Source of the DNA: Aureobasidium sp. EXF-3400
Taxonomy: Eukaryota > Ascomycota > Dothideomycetes > Dothideales > Saccotheciaceae
Assembly: GCA_024195585.1 (NCBI GenBank)
Contig: SWBL01000253.1
Span: 1-64,000 of the forward strand
DNA length: 64,000 nucleotides
Reading direction: 5' to 3'
In this document: positions 45,826-55,555 of the stretch, piece after piece
How positions within the stretch are numbered: the first letter of the stretch is position 1
Layout: the number at the start of each line of letters is the position of its first letter
Made by a program: the position numbers and the translations under genes
Notes under the pieces: model-generated
Told to the model about the DNA's origin: nothing
Databases searched by the model: none
What the model saw: the letters and a program-made list of their open reading frames with translations, nothing else

Positions 45826-46140
45826 AAGTGGCTTGGACACCCGAATGGCGCAATATGAGCGTCAAGGCAGTCTTCAGATCTGCAGATGGACAGTTTATAT
45901 GGTTCTGCGGTGTCTGACACACCCTTGCAAATTAATATATGCGGAAGATCGGGTGGCTGGAAGCGCAGACCTCCGGCGGGTGGCTCCCATGACCAAACTC
46001 CACCAATCACCAAGTTCGGTCCACTCCTTCCCGTTTCTGCTATCGCATCTTCTTCAAAAGACCAAGCATTGCTTTGCATCGCCTCTGAGGTGACGCTCTG
46101 CCCTTGTCCATATCCCAATATCCCGGTTTTACTGATCGAG
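45826..46140. promoter_or_regulatory. divergent region of membrane protein and HET gene, ambiguous coding
   Basis: Both strands are open here. Minus strand reads GPNLVIGGVWSWEPPAGGLR and PDLPHILICKGVSDTAEPYK; plus strand extends the HET frame upstream to 45886. The minus reading looks more protein-like and could be a 5' exon of the membrane-protein gene, but no clean splice join was found. Otherwise it is a shared promoter. Confidence 0.35.
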
Positions 46141-47754
46141 ATGGCATATCATGGCGATCGTCGGACCAGGGACTTCTGGAGAGATGTTATGCCTCTATGG
46201 CCTTTGCGCCTGCTCCACATCCCTACTATGACTTCGCTACAGAGAGTCGGTGATAGCACCTATGGCGATACCCCGTCGCCTCAATATGCAATTCTGACTT
46301 ACACCTGGGGCCGATACAGAGCCTCATGGGGTAGTCGAGCCTTGAACGTCAAAGGCTTGACCTGGAAAGTACCACCAATCAAGGAAGAGCACTTTACTGT
46401 TGATGCCTTCCAGAAAATCATTGCTTACATGGGTCAATCGGTCGACTTTGCCTGGATAGATATCTGCTGTATCGATCAAGAAGATTCAGCTACCAAGATG
46501 TATGAGGTCGGAAGGCAAGCTGGGATTTTCAAGCAAGCAACTCATGCCTACGCTTGGCTCAACTTCCATCCCCACGGTGAGCTGCAAGCTCTCTTTGACA
46601 CAGTGTTTGGCCTCGACAATGTCATATCTGGGTGGCAGATGTGGGAGCTTTCCGATCTCCAAAAACAGTCTGTAATCCCCAGACTACAGCGTATATTGTC
46701 AACTCTAGGTTCACTCTTGCAGGACCCTTGGTTCACATCATTGTGGACTCTTCAGGAAGCCGTACTTCGAAGAGACGCTTTGATTCTTTCCAGCACTGGA
46801 CAGCCATTAACAATGTCACACGACCGTGAGTACAAGATACGTCTAGATATGTTTTGCAACTCATGCTGGAACATCCTGATGGACATCGATGGATACGCGG
46901 GATATTGGCCGCAAGAAGCAATACCACTTAATCGAAGGATACAGCATATTATTCGTAAATCCGGTCTATTCTTCAGACTGACGAATAATCCGAATGTCCA
47001 ATATGGTATGGCATACCATCGCGTCACGAGGCATCCACTTGACCGTGTGTACGCAATTATGCAAATCTACGGCTTTCGACTTGGCGAGTCTCTACATCCT
47101 GGTATTCTTGTCACTTTGGACGATTTGGAGCTGCAGCTCGCACAAGAGCTGACCTGTCGATCTCCCATGTTATCGCAATGGTTCGTACATACCGCACAAC
47201 CTTCAGAGAATCGAACGTGGATGATAAGTCAGCGTTCGCACGTTCCCGACACATTGATGCTGTATCCTTCTTACAGTGACAACATGGCTCTGCGCACTTT
47301 TGGCACTATTCAACCTACTGCTAGTAGGACAGCCATCTTCTCTGGCTTTGCTCGCGCATTGTGGGAGCTAGATGACATGTGTCACCACGAGCTCGACAGA
47401 TTTCACGCACTATACTTCGCATTGGATGCTTGCTCTGTGACCCCTCTAAACAGTATACCGGAGCCCCGGAAATTGGACTCCAACAACCGCCATGTTCCTC
47501 AAGGTTCGTTCCGGGAAATGTTTGCCCAGGAAGCGGGATTAAGCTCAGATATTGAACTGCAAGCGTTTTTGCTGGGCGACAGCAGCAGCATAGACATACC
47601 TCGTGATTATCACTGTACTTATGCTGTAATCCTGGCTAGGACTCTGGAGACTGGCACCTGGAGAAGAATTGGTCTTGTATGGTGGGAGACTTTGCACTGT
47701 GTTGTCAAGCCCGACTATCACAAGTTCGTGTCTTTCGAAGCTGAGGTCCATTGA
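46141..47754 (+). CDS. HET-domain (heterokaryon incompatibility) protein
   Basis: 537 aa from MAYHGDRRTRDFWRDV; the frame is open to 45886 but that region is doubtful. The N-terminal third carries the HET motifs: YAILTYTWGR (residue ~50), VDFAWIDICCIDQEDSATKM (~100) and QAGIFKQATHAYAWLNF (~125), then DPWFTSLWTLQEAVLRRDAL. HET proteins in filamentous fungi trigger programmed cell death when non-self is sensed; the domain is related to TIR-like folds. The C-terminal half has HPLDRVYAIMQIYGFRLG and no NACHT or repeat domain. It sits head to head with a membrane-protein gene and ends 19 bases before the stop of F-box paralog B on the other strand. Confidence 0.9.
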   Translation: MAYHGDRRTRDFWRDVMPLWPLRLLHIPTMTSLQRVGDSTYGDTPSPQYAILTYTWGRYRASWGSRALNVKGLTWKVPPIKEEHFTVDAFQKIIAYMGQSVDFAWIDICCIDQEDSATKMYEVGRQAGIFKQATHAYAWLNFHPHGELQALFDTVFGLDNVISGWQMWELSDLQKQSVIPRLQRILSTLGSLLQDPWFTSLWTLQEAVLRRDALILSSTGQPLTMSHDREYKIRLDMFCNSCWNILMDIDGYAGYWPQEAIPLNRRIQHIIRKSGLFFRLTNNPNVQYGMAYHRVTRHPLDRVYAIMQIYGFRLGESLHPGILVTLDDLELQLAQELTCRSPMLSQWFVHTAQPSENRTWMISQRSHVPDTLMLYPSYSDNMALRTFGTIQPTASRTAIFSGFARALWELDDMCHHELDRFHALYFALDACSVTPLNSIPEPRKLDSNNRHVPQGSFREMFAQEAGLSSDIELQAFLLGDSSSIDIPRDYHCTYAVILARTLETGTWRRIGLVWWETLHCVVKPDYHKFVSFEAEVH

Positions 47755-47773
47755 GAGGTCTATCTTCTTCTCC

Positions 47774-49258
47774 TCAACTCGTCCAGTGCCAATCCTCCTC
47801 ATCACAGTCTGATTTCTCCATTTGCAGACTATCGTTTTCATCTCCCTCCCACTTCTTGAACACAAAGGCCTCAGCATTGTAGTCCGCAAAGCTCATCCAG
47901 TAATGTTTTCTGAAAAATGCATAACGTGCCTCCTCCAAAGCATTGCTCAAAGTATCAGCATGCTCAAAAGCCCGATCATCCCAATGACTATGATTCATAG
48001 CAAAATGCTTCAACTTCGGCAACCCCTCTTGGAAGCAGCGGAACAAGTGATGCCATCGAGTTTCATTCAACCACCTATGTGGCTTGAGAAGCTTGCTGCG
48101 TGATGTGGGTCTATAGCTACCCCATGGATCCCCTGCTTCTTCCAGCCTATACAGCACAGTCCGGCCGGCCACATCAACTTCATACTGTTCGATCTCCACA
48201 GCAACACCTATCACTGCGTTGTCGAGAATCAACTCTTCCAGTGTAGACGCATGCTCCAAAATCCACTGAACCTGTTTCTCAGAGACGAAACTCACATTTC
48301 CCAACACCAATGTCTTGAGCTTCGGCAAAACAGGCAGATCGCAAGCGGGAAAGAAACCCCAATATACCTCTTTATTGCCATACAATTTCAGATATTCCAA
48401 GTTTTCTGCAATAGGAGAAATCCAGTATTTTTCCAACTCGTAGTTGAAGAAATGGTGGATTTCGCTGTACGTCAGTGTTCTTGCTGGCTCTTTGGACGCA
48501 TCAACTTCAGTAGCGATCTGCAAACTCAATTGCTTGATCCTCTGCATCACAATCTCGAAATCTTGCTTGAAGGTTTCGTTTCTGGCCCATCTTCCATCAT
48601 CCTTCAAATCTTCAGGAATATAGCTTTGCAAATTCTGAATACTCAGACTGTTGAGTTTTCCAGCTTCCACCAGACTAGCGTAGAAGTGAAACAGAGCTGC
48701 ATCCCTATTCCCTGGAATCTCAGGCGTGCCATCCCAATACTCATCTTCTGCACAACAGATCGAAGAAAAAATCAATTCTGCATGAGTGAGGTTTTTGAAT
48801 CTTGAGACTTCAGACATAGAGTCCAGGATATCAGGATCAGGGTTATTCCAAATATCTCCTGGGTCGCAGTCGAGATACTCGTTCGGTTTTAGTTGGGTTT
48901 GGAATACTGTTTTTTTGACATGAGGGTTTAGGGAGGAAGAGAGGATGTTGGTGTAGTGTTGTGCTGAGGTTTCAAGAGGTAAAACGCGGATTACAGACAA
49001 AAGCAGTGGTGTGCTGAGTTTGTTGAATGTCCTGGATACCAGACGCAAAGATTGCAGAGACTTGATATCGGGAGTTGGCGAAGAAGCTAATGCGATACTC
49101 GAATAGCTTAGACCACGGTATGATGGTCCTTCTTTGAGTTGGCGACATAACTCGTTATTCGAAGGCAACTGTTGCTCTGCATGACCTCCAGTTGGCGTTG
49201 CCACAAAGTCGACAATTCGAATTAGAAGTTCCGTTGGCAAGGAGTTGAGTTTAGCCAT
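47774..49258 (-). CDS. F-box-like protein, paralog B
   Basis: Single exon, 494 aa from MAKLNSLPTELLIRIVDFVA; the frame is open further upstream to 49399 (an extra 47 codons that look like leader). F-box-like opening LPTELLIRIVDF, then LQSLRLVSRTFNKLSTPLLL, FKNLTHAELIFSSICCAED, WGFFPACDLPVLPKLKTLVL and ILEHASTLEELILDNAVIGV. The end is CDEEDWHWTS. Paralog of the gene at 42526-44067 with similar length and the same single-exon layout. The 3' end converges on the HET gene (19-base gap). Confidence 0.82.
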   Translation of the reverse strand: MAKLNSLPTELLIRIVDFVATPTGGHAEQQLPSNNELCRQLKEGPSYRGLSYSSIALASSPTPDIKSLQSLRLVSRTFNKLSTPLLLSVIRVLPLETSAQHYTNILSSSLNPHVKKTVFQTQLKPNEYLDCDPGDIWNNPDPDILDSMSEVSRFKNLTHAELIFSSICCAEDEYWDGTPEIPGNRDAALFHFYASLVEAGKLNSLSIQNLQSYIPEDLKDDGRWARNETFKQDFEIVMQRIKQLSLQIATEVDASKEPARTLTYSEIHHFFNYELEKYWISPIAENLEYLKLYGNKEVYWGFFPACDLPVLPKLKTLVLGNVSFVSEKQVQWILEHASTLEELILDNAVIGVAVEIEQYEVDVAGRTVLYRLEEAGDPWGSYRPTSRSKLLKPHRWLNETRWHHLFRCFQEGLPKLKHFAMNHSHWDDRAFEHADTLSNALEEARYAFFRKHYWMSFADYNAEAFVFKKWEGDENDSLQMEKSDCDEEDWHWTS

Positions 49259-49843
49259 GGAACCAAATGCAAATCCAGCACACAGCATCGATGGGAGCAA
49301 AAGTGGGTGGAAAGGATTCTTATAGAAAGTCATGGTCTTGACTTGATGCCAACGCACGGACGGAATGTTGGCTTTGGTACAGTCAAATGAAGTCTCCACT
49401 TTAGACTACAATCCTGTAGGAGTTGGTACTCGAAGGAGCCTCACTAGTTCATGGATTCGTTTGCTGGATCTGGAGTCATTATAGTTGTCAATTGCCGAGA
49501 CACGAACAAGTTTGAAGAAGTACACCGGGACCCATACCACTCATCAATTTGACCACCCAATCTCTTTTATAAATCATTATTGCATTCTTCATTACTTAGA
49601 CTACTAGACAGATCCGAGTTTTCAGTCTTGGTAACCATACTACAACAGGGAAGCAGCAAGCCATTGTACGGAACGCCGTAATTTTCATGTACTTCTCTCA
49701 TGGAGAGCGAGTGTATAACTCTATCTGTTCTCAAATAATATATGTGCGCTGTTCACACCTGCCAGCCACATGACCATATGCGCTCATGGTTTTCCACCTT
49801 CTCGTTCCTCTTTCGATTCATAGCTTCTGATGAGCTAGCTTCA
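49259..49843. other. intergenic
   Basis: 5' flank of F-box paralog B and 3' flank of the Brf1 gene. Open frames here are not supported. Confidence 0.55.
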
Positions 49844-52174
49844 CTACCAAGCATCTCCGTCCTCACCACCATAATCGTCATCGCCGATGCCAAAGTTGCC
49901 AGTAACATCCTCCGTGGCGGCCTCAAAGTCTTCTTCATCCTCGTAGTGTGGAGAGGCAGGTTGAGCTTCTTCGTCTGGCCAGTAATCACCTTCGTCTTCC
50001 ACCTCCTCATCTTCTGCGCCTTCGTCTTCTGCTGGGGCTGGTTCTTCTGGAGCGAGTTGTGCAGTTTCTGGATGCGGCGATGCTTGTGTGGCTGCTGGTG
50101 TGGGGAGAGCATGTTGTACAGGTTCGGCTTCTGGTGATTGCGAGGCAGTAGATGGGGTAGCGGCGTGTGTACTCTCTGGCGCTGGGGTGGAAGCCTCCGA
50201 TCCAGCTCTTGACTCGCCATGTCTGCGATCACCATAGATCTTGCCCAAAGCGGCGTAATTGACTCTCTGTGAGAAACCTTTAGGTGCTCTCTTCTCCAAC
50301 ATACGCAGAGAAGCATCTGCTGGTGACTCTACAGGTGTTCCTGCATCGGTGAGAACAGTACCATCACCCATGCGACCTCTCTTTTTGCGTTTGTTGACTT
50401 TCTTGTCCTTGCCTTCTGCTTCTTCGAGTGCTTTTTTCAACTGCTTGGCTTGTTGAGCGCGAAGCCAGTCTTCGTTGTGTGCGACCCAGATCATCTCCTT
50501 GACTTTGACTTGCTCTTCGCTCAGGAGTGCGTTGGCAACTTCCGGATCGTCGGCAAACTCGTCTTCGCCGATAATCTCGGAATCGGAGATAAGTGTGTGT
50601 GTACGACCCATCGCTTCTAGCCTCAGAGCGTTGTGTTGGACAATGGCGGCACGCTGCTGTTCTGCGAGTGTCTTTGCGCGTTCTTCGATCTTATCCTTTT
50701 CGGCTTGTTCCTTTGACGAGATACATTCACGTTCGAGGAGAATGTTCTGGATTTCACCTTCGAGTTCTTCTTCAGCCATAAAGTCGGCATCGGTGAGAGG
50801 TGGTGGTGCGATGAGTTCCTTCTTCCTGCGAGCACTTTTCACTTTGATGATGTCGATGGGTTCGGGGGTGGCGGATGCTTGAGAGTTTGCGTGGGTATCA
50901 GAGACGACACTGGAACTTCGGCCGAGGGAAGGGTCTATTGGGATATCTGGAATGGCGAAACCGTCTGCGTCACGGCGAGGTTGTTGCTGGGTGGCTGTTT
51001 GGACAACAGCGTTGCTGCGAGCACTTGAGATCTTTTGTCGCTTGGCAGACTGAGCAGCTTCTGCTTGGGAAAATGACCCCGGCTCAGGGGCTGCTGAAGA
51101 TTGGCGTGATGACTCTTTGCTCAACTCGTATGCCTTGCGCTTCAGCTGTTTTCTCAAAAGTTTCTGTTTGCGAAGTTCTGCCTCCATCAAAGATGGCGGG
51201 TCAGCTTGTTCCCTGATCCTTACACCCTTTTCGCGGAACTCATCGATCTTGAGATGAGCGGCACGCGTGCGCTTGAACTCTTCGAGACGTTTTGAGATGG
51301 TGAGATCTGCGACCTTGACAACAAAGACGACTTCTCTAACAGTGCGACGGAAGTTGTTCATGCGAGCAGCCAGGATAAGGCAAGCACCACATAGACCAGC
51401 TGGGTGTCTTCCAGTCACGATCCAATCTCTTTTCATACGACGAATGATCTTGACAGCATCCTCAGCGACCTGTCGTGTCTTTTCGCCAAACTCAAGCTTG
51501 CTGGCATACTTGAGAATCAATGGCTCAATCTCAATCATCTTGGTAGTTTCTTTGAAGTCCACGAAGAGATTAGCCAGCAGACCCTTGTACGTATCTCCCA
51601 AGCTGAAGACGTTGACGGAAATGACTTCGGCGATATCCATGAGCAGAACGGTGTTTTCAGCTTTGTTTCGACAAGCAATGTACAAACAAGCACCAGCGAC
51701 TTCATCAGCACGACGACCCTGGGTAAAGTTGCTGTTGGAAGCGAGTTTCCAGATACCCATGGCTTTGTCTGAGACATCTGGAGGGATTGGTAGGCGGGCA
51801 GTGAACAAACGCAATGACTCGCGACCGTTGTTCTCACTGTCTTCCCTGCTTTGCATTGAAGCACCCAACCTGCGAGCGGCAGCGGCACCCAATGTCTTTG
51901 CGTGGCGAGAGTTCTCGTTGACGATACCACCCTCAACTGTGGCAGCACCAGTAGATGACTCTCCGAAAGTGACTTCAGCAACAATGTTCTGCTCGCTGAC
52001 TTGGGTACCGCAGTTCAAACAAATTTTGGCACCATCGATGACTTCGAAGCTGGGGGCGTCGCAACCGCATTCTGATCTCTTTGCTGGACGGGGAATTGGC
52101 TTGAAAGAGCCAGGAGTTTTGCCTCCAAGGCCAGATAGACGCTGGGGTCGACGAGGGGGGGCGATACCAGGCAT
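49844..52174 (-). CDS. BRF1: TFIIIB subunit Brf1 (RNA polymerase III transcription factor)
   Basis: Single exon, 776 aa. Recruits RNA polymerase III to tRNA and 5S genes together with TBP and Bdp1. N-terminal zinc ribbon with Cys pairs in SECGCDAP and KICLNCGTQVSE (residues ~33-60). Next, two TFIIB-like cyclin repeats: KAMGIWKLASNSNF, RADEVAGACLYIACR, and RHPAGLCGACLILAARMNNF with TVREVVFVVKVADLTISKRL. The C-terminal half has the Brf1-specific segment VKEMIWVAHNEDWLRAQQAK and a very acidic end (DEGAEDEEVEDEGDYWPDEE). This domain order is diagnostic, and the acidic tail is typical of fungal Brf1. Confidence 0.96.
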   Translation of the reverse strand: MPGIAPPRRPQRLSGLGGKTPGSFKPIPRPAKRSECGCDAPSFEVIDGAKICLNCGTQVSEQNIVAEVTFGESSTGAATVEGGIVNENSRHAKTLGAAAARRLGASMQSREDSENNGRESLRLFTARLPIPPDVSDKAMGIWKLASNSNFTQGRRADEVAGACLYIACRNKAENTVLLMDIAEVISVNVFSLGDTYKGLLANLFVDFKETTKMIEIEPLILKYASKLEFGEKTRQVAEDAVKIIRRMKRDWIVTGRHPAGLCGACLILAARMNNFRRTVREVVFVVKVADLTISKRLEEFKRTRAAHLKIDEFREKGVRIREQADPPSLMEAELRKQKLLRKQLKRKAYELSKESSRQSSAAPEPGSFSQAEAAQSAKRQKISSARSNAVVQTATQQQPRRDADGFAIPDIPIDPSLGRSSSVVSDTHANSQASATPEPIDIIKVKSARRKKELIAPPPLTDADFMAEEELEGEIQNILLERECISSKEQAEKDKIEERAKTLAEQQRAAIVQHNALRLEAMGRTHTLISDSEIIGEDEFADDPEVANALLSEEQVKVKEMIWVAHNEDWLRAQQAKQLKKALEEAEGKDKKVNKRKKRGRMGDGTVLTDAGTPVESPADASLRMLEKRAPKGFSQRVNYAALGKIYGDRRHGESRAGSEASTPAPESTHAATPSTASQSPEAEPVQHALPTPAATQASPHPETAQLAPEEPAPAEDEGAEDEEVEDEGDYWPDEEAQPASPHYEDEEDFEAATEDVTGNFGIGDDDYGGEDGDAW

Positions 52175-54416
52175 GTTGAAATAGAAAATGGATATGAAAT
52201 ATGATTGGATTTGAGTGCTGGTGGCGGCAGAATTCCAGATTTCTATCAGAGTCGAAGGAAAGTTTCGATACAGTGACAGATGGTGATTTGCGCGAGTCCC
52301 GAAGAATCAGGCCTGTCTAAGGTGTGAAGCTGTACCATGCATGGAAGAAATGCGACGGAGACAAACAGGTCCGAATTGCAGTCCTTGGCGATCTGACGCG
52401 AGACCAGCGGGTCCAACTCGTGTGCGCTGCGAACAAGAGGTACCAGGTGATGTCAAGAACTCTTTGATATACACGTGCAATGCAGGCTTCAACTTAGCGA
52501 AGCGTGTAGTGCCAGTCGGTGGATGGAGGTTGGTGCAGATTGCGTGTCGCGGAGCCGTGTGTCAGAATTTTGCAGATGACCTGTCGTTCACTTTCACGGT
52601 TCGTTGGCGCGGTGGGAGAGCGCGCGTTTTCGACAACGCACTGACCGCCTTGGCGTCCAACAAACTTCTACGCTTGTGTTCGACTCTTGGGGTGGGCGAC
52701 CACATTTGTGTCAACTTGGTCACTTCTACTCTCCCACACTTCCTATGTATCGCTCATACTCTTTCATATCTGCTCATCAACTGGGGATCAGAAGCTTTGG
52801 AGATCACCTTGTCATCTGTGTATACGGCGTCCACACGAGTGCATAGCTTTGTGCCTGATTTATGCAAGCGCACGGTCATCATCTTGCCGCCGCGAGCAAT
52901 CTACGCGTCGTTGCCAGACAAAATCCTACATCATCGCTGTTCTTACATCTCACTTCTCTCTCTTTTCGGATGATATTCAGCGATATATCATGACATTGGG
53001 GTTGAAGGAATTTGGTACTGCTGCCTTCTTCAGGTCGACAGTGCGAACCTCCGTACGTGCTCGCGTATACAATGCAAAAATAAGGATCTCACCAACCACT
53101 CGTTTACGATGAGCCAGTCGAGCACTACTGTGATGGATGTCGCCTCGTCGGGAGTGAGTGATCTAAAACATGGTGGCGGAGTAAGGGTACGCCCTCCTGG
53201 CGAAACTCTTGCAGACGTGTCAAAGAAACCACAGTTTCTATGCACCCGCTGATATACAAAACAGCGGCCATGGAGTGCAGTCATGCCTGAGGGCTATGAA
53301 GATGTCGACACTCTGGCGGGGTTGATAGCGCGCAAAAAGCAACTCGATGGTTCAAACCTTGAAGGCGAGCTCGCCAGGGACGACTCTCTCTGCGTAAACA
53401 AAGAATATTGCGAAACGGGATTTGGACGATATACTGCCACAAGGCTGCGAGGGCATGAGGACTTTCAAGCAGCTGCGTGCTTGTGAAGAGCAGCTCGACA
53501 AGCAAGTATCTGAAAAGCAATTGCAACACGGGAGGGGGTCAGAGATCTCACCGCCTGGTTGAAGAGGGAACAACGACAATCACATCTTTACATACCACAT
53601 ATATGTAGGTATTTTCGTGCAGTCGTTCAGAGTGCTGAGCTTCTCCGTCGTACATTTCTGTGAGTTCCTAATGCGTTTTCATGATCAGATTATCCACAGC
53701 CGCATTCCGTCGTTGAGCAGCATAGGGAATCCGCTACGCGCATTGTTCTCTTTTAATAACTGAACCATATTTGCAATCAATCGCTTCAGTAGAGGGTGAA
53801 ACTTGAGCAGGGTCATCCCACCACCGGGACTTGTGTTGATCTCAACAGATCATATCTCTCCATATCCGCCACCAGAGTATGCGGTGAAGTTTTTATGGTG
53901 AGATCTAAACTTCTAAGCATGTCCAGTACTTGTAGCATGCTCTTAGGACGGCATTATCGGTCAACACAGCAGCTTAGAACGTTTCTACACCCAACACTCA
54001 GAATAGATCTGGTTCTCGCAATGTTGTATACTCACCCTCAGCATAGTCCTATATACAGACAATACAGAACAACAGCAGAAGAGCAGAACAAACGAACAAC
54101 AACATGATCGAATGGAACCACACAGGTACAACACCAATCAACCAACCAATAACAAAACAAACCCTCCACCCGTGATGGCGAACACGATCGAGCACCTGGC
54201 CCAAGCTCCCTCTTTCGCACTCCCGCACCCGCGCGACCGCTTCCAAATCGAGCAGCCGCAGCAACAAACGTCTTCATAGCTTCCCCCGGATTCTCCAGCT
54301 CCTCTTGCCGACCCTTTCCCAGCCTTGCTTCCTCTCCTCTTGTTTGCCCTGTTTCCTGCTTCTCCTTTCCCTTGTTTCTCCTCTTTCTAGACTTTACGCA
54401 CAACAGAACAATAACA
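52175..54416. other. 2.2-kb gene-poor interval
   Basis: 5' flanks of the Brf1 gene (leftward) and the acidic-protein gene (rightward). A short frame at 53283-53486 (plus, MPEGYEDVDTLAGLIARKKQ) is the only suggestive piece, but it has no support. The end of the interval is CT-rich, consistent with a fungal promoter. Confidence 0.45.
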
Positions 54417-55064
54417 ATGGTTGGAACACGCAAACGCAGAGCTGAGGAGTCAGAGGAGGAGGAGCTTCAATCGCTTCCTGAGGATAGTGAGGGGGAGGAA
54501 GAGTAAGTGATGTCATTGGTGTCTTTGTCGCGTTGCTTGCTCTGTCGCGTTGGAGTGTGCAATGCAATGATGGCCATAGAGACTCATTGAGTTTGCTACG
54601 AGTATGAGTGCTGATATCTATGGCAACAGGTACGATTCCTCCGAAGCGGAGGGTGACGCCGATGAAGATGACGACGAGGAAGTCGCTGCTAAGCCCGGTT
54701 TGTCCCTCCTCCCTATCCCTCCTCACACTGCCATCTAACGTCACCCACAGCTCCCTCGGCCTCGAAAAAGCGCAAGACAACCAAAGACGCCGCCCCCGCC
54801 GCCGATGACGAAGACGAAGAAGAAGACGACGAGGAACCCGCCGGCGAAGACGACGATGAAGTCGACCCCGCTGACCTTGACGACGAGGAGGAAGCTGCCG
54901 ATCCTGACGACGAGGATGCAGATGAAGATGCCGATGACACTGCAGACAAGTCTGGTCCTGCTGCTGCGGCCAAGAAGGCAAAGGAGAGAAACATTCCTGG
55001 TGGCAAGGATAAGGCTGAGGTTGGCGATATCGAGAATGCTGAGGAGAAGGATGGGGGTTTGTAA
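54417..55064 (+). CDS. acidic, lysine-punctuated nuclear protein (histone-chaperone-like?)
   Basis: Three exons, join(54417..54502, 54630..54697, 54751..55064), 155 aa; all joins keep frame. MVGTRKRRAEESEEEELQSL opens the protein and is followed by acidic runs (EDDDEEVAAK, DDEDEEEDDEEP and others), a KKRKTTK basic stretch that looks like a nuclear localisation signal, and a final conserved-looking ERNIPGGKDKAEVGDIEN. Composition is like nucleoplasmin/Chz1-type acidic chaperones, but no fold is recognised. Intron 2 starts GTTTGT. Low-complexity sequence limits confidence in function, not in the gene. Confidence 0.7.
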
Positions 55065-55555
55065 TGGAGTGTGATGTGATGATGTGATGTTTGGATATAG
55101 GGGGACAGGGGTGGCTGGTTATGTATGAGAGTTATGAATCTTGAGATGAAGCGATCGTTTACTGATTGTGAGAGCATTGTATCCGTGAATTGGACCAATA
55201 AGCTAGGTTTGCTACCGAGGCTCAAGGCTCTTGCTGTAGTTCAATGTTTCTTCATGCTTAGATCCCCCTTTCCCAGACGCAGCCCTACCTGTGCCAACTG
55301 CAGAATTCAAAAACTGCCTGATGACATGGTTTCGAGGCTCACAGCCATACTCAGCGCAAAAAGCGACCAATCGAGTAGAAGAAACTTCCAATCGTCAGAA
55401 CGTAAACCTTTGATGCCAACCTTGAAACTGAAATATGCACCTTGAAACAGCTTTCTTACCAGAATTTCCTCTCAGGTTTGTAGTTATAAAAAATGAGTGA
55501 CCACTTCTCTGATACACAACACCCAAAACCTAAAAGTACACCTCTAACCCCCATC
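55065..55555. other. spacer between convergent genes
   Basis: 3' flanks of the acidic-protein gene and the large membrane-protein gene; no gene seen. Confidence 0.55.

Noticed and set aside
45886..46140. 85-codon upstream extension of the HET frame
   Set aside because: It lacks the typical HET N-terminal sequence and overlaps a more protein-like frame on the other strand, so the start was moved to 46141.
51267..52184. 305-codon plus frame antisense to Brf1
   Set aside because: Complement of a conserved Brf1 domain; no features of its own.
54713..55225. 170-codon minus frame antisense to the acidic protein
   Set aside because: Serine runs are the reverse of the Glu/Asp codons in the acidic protein.
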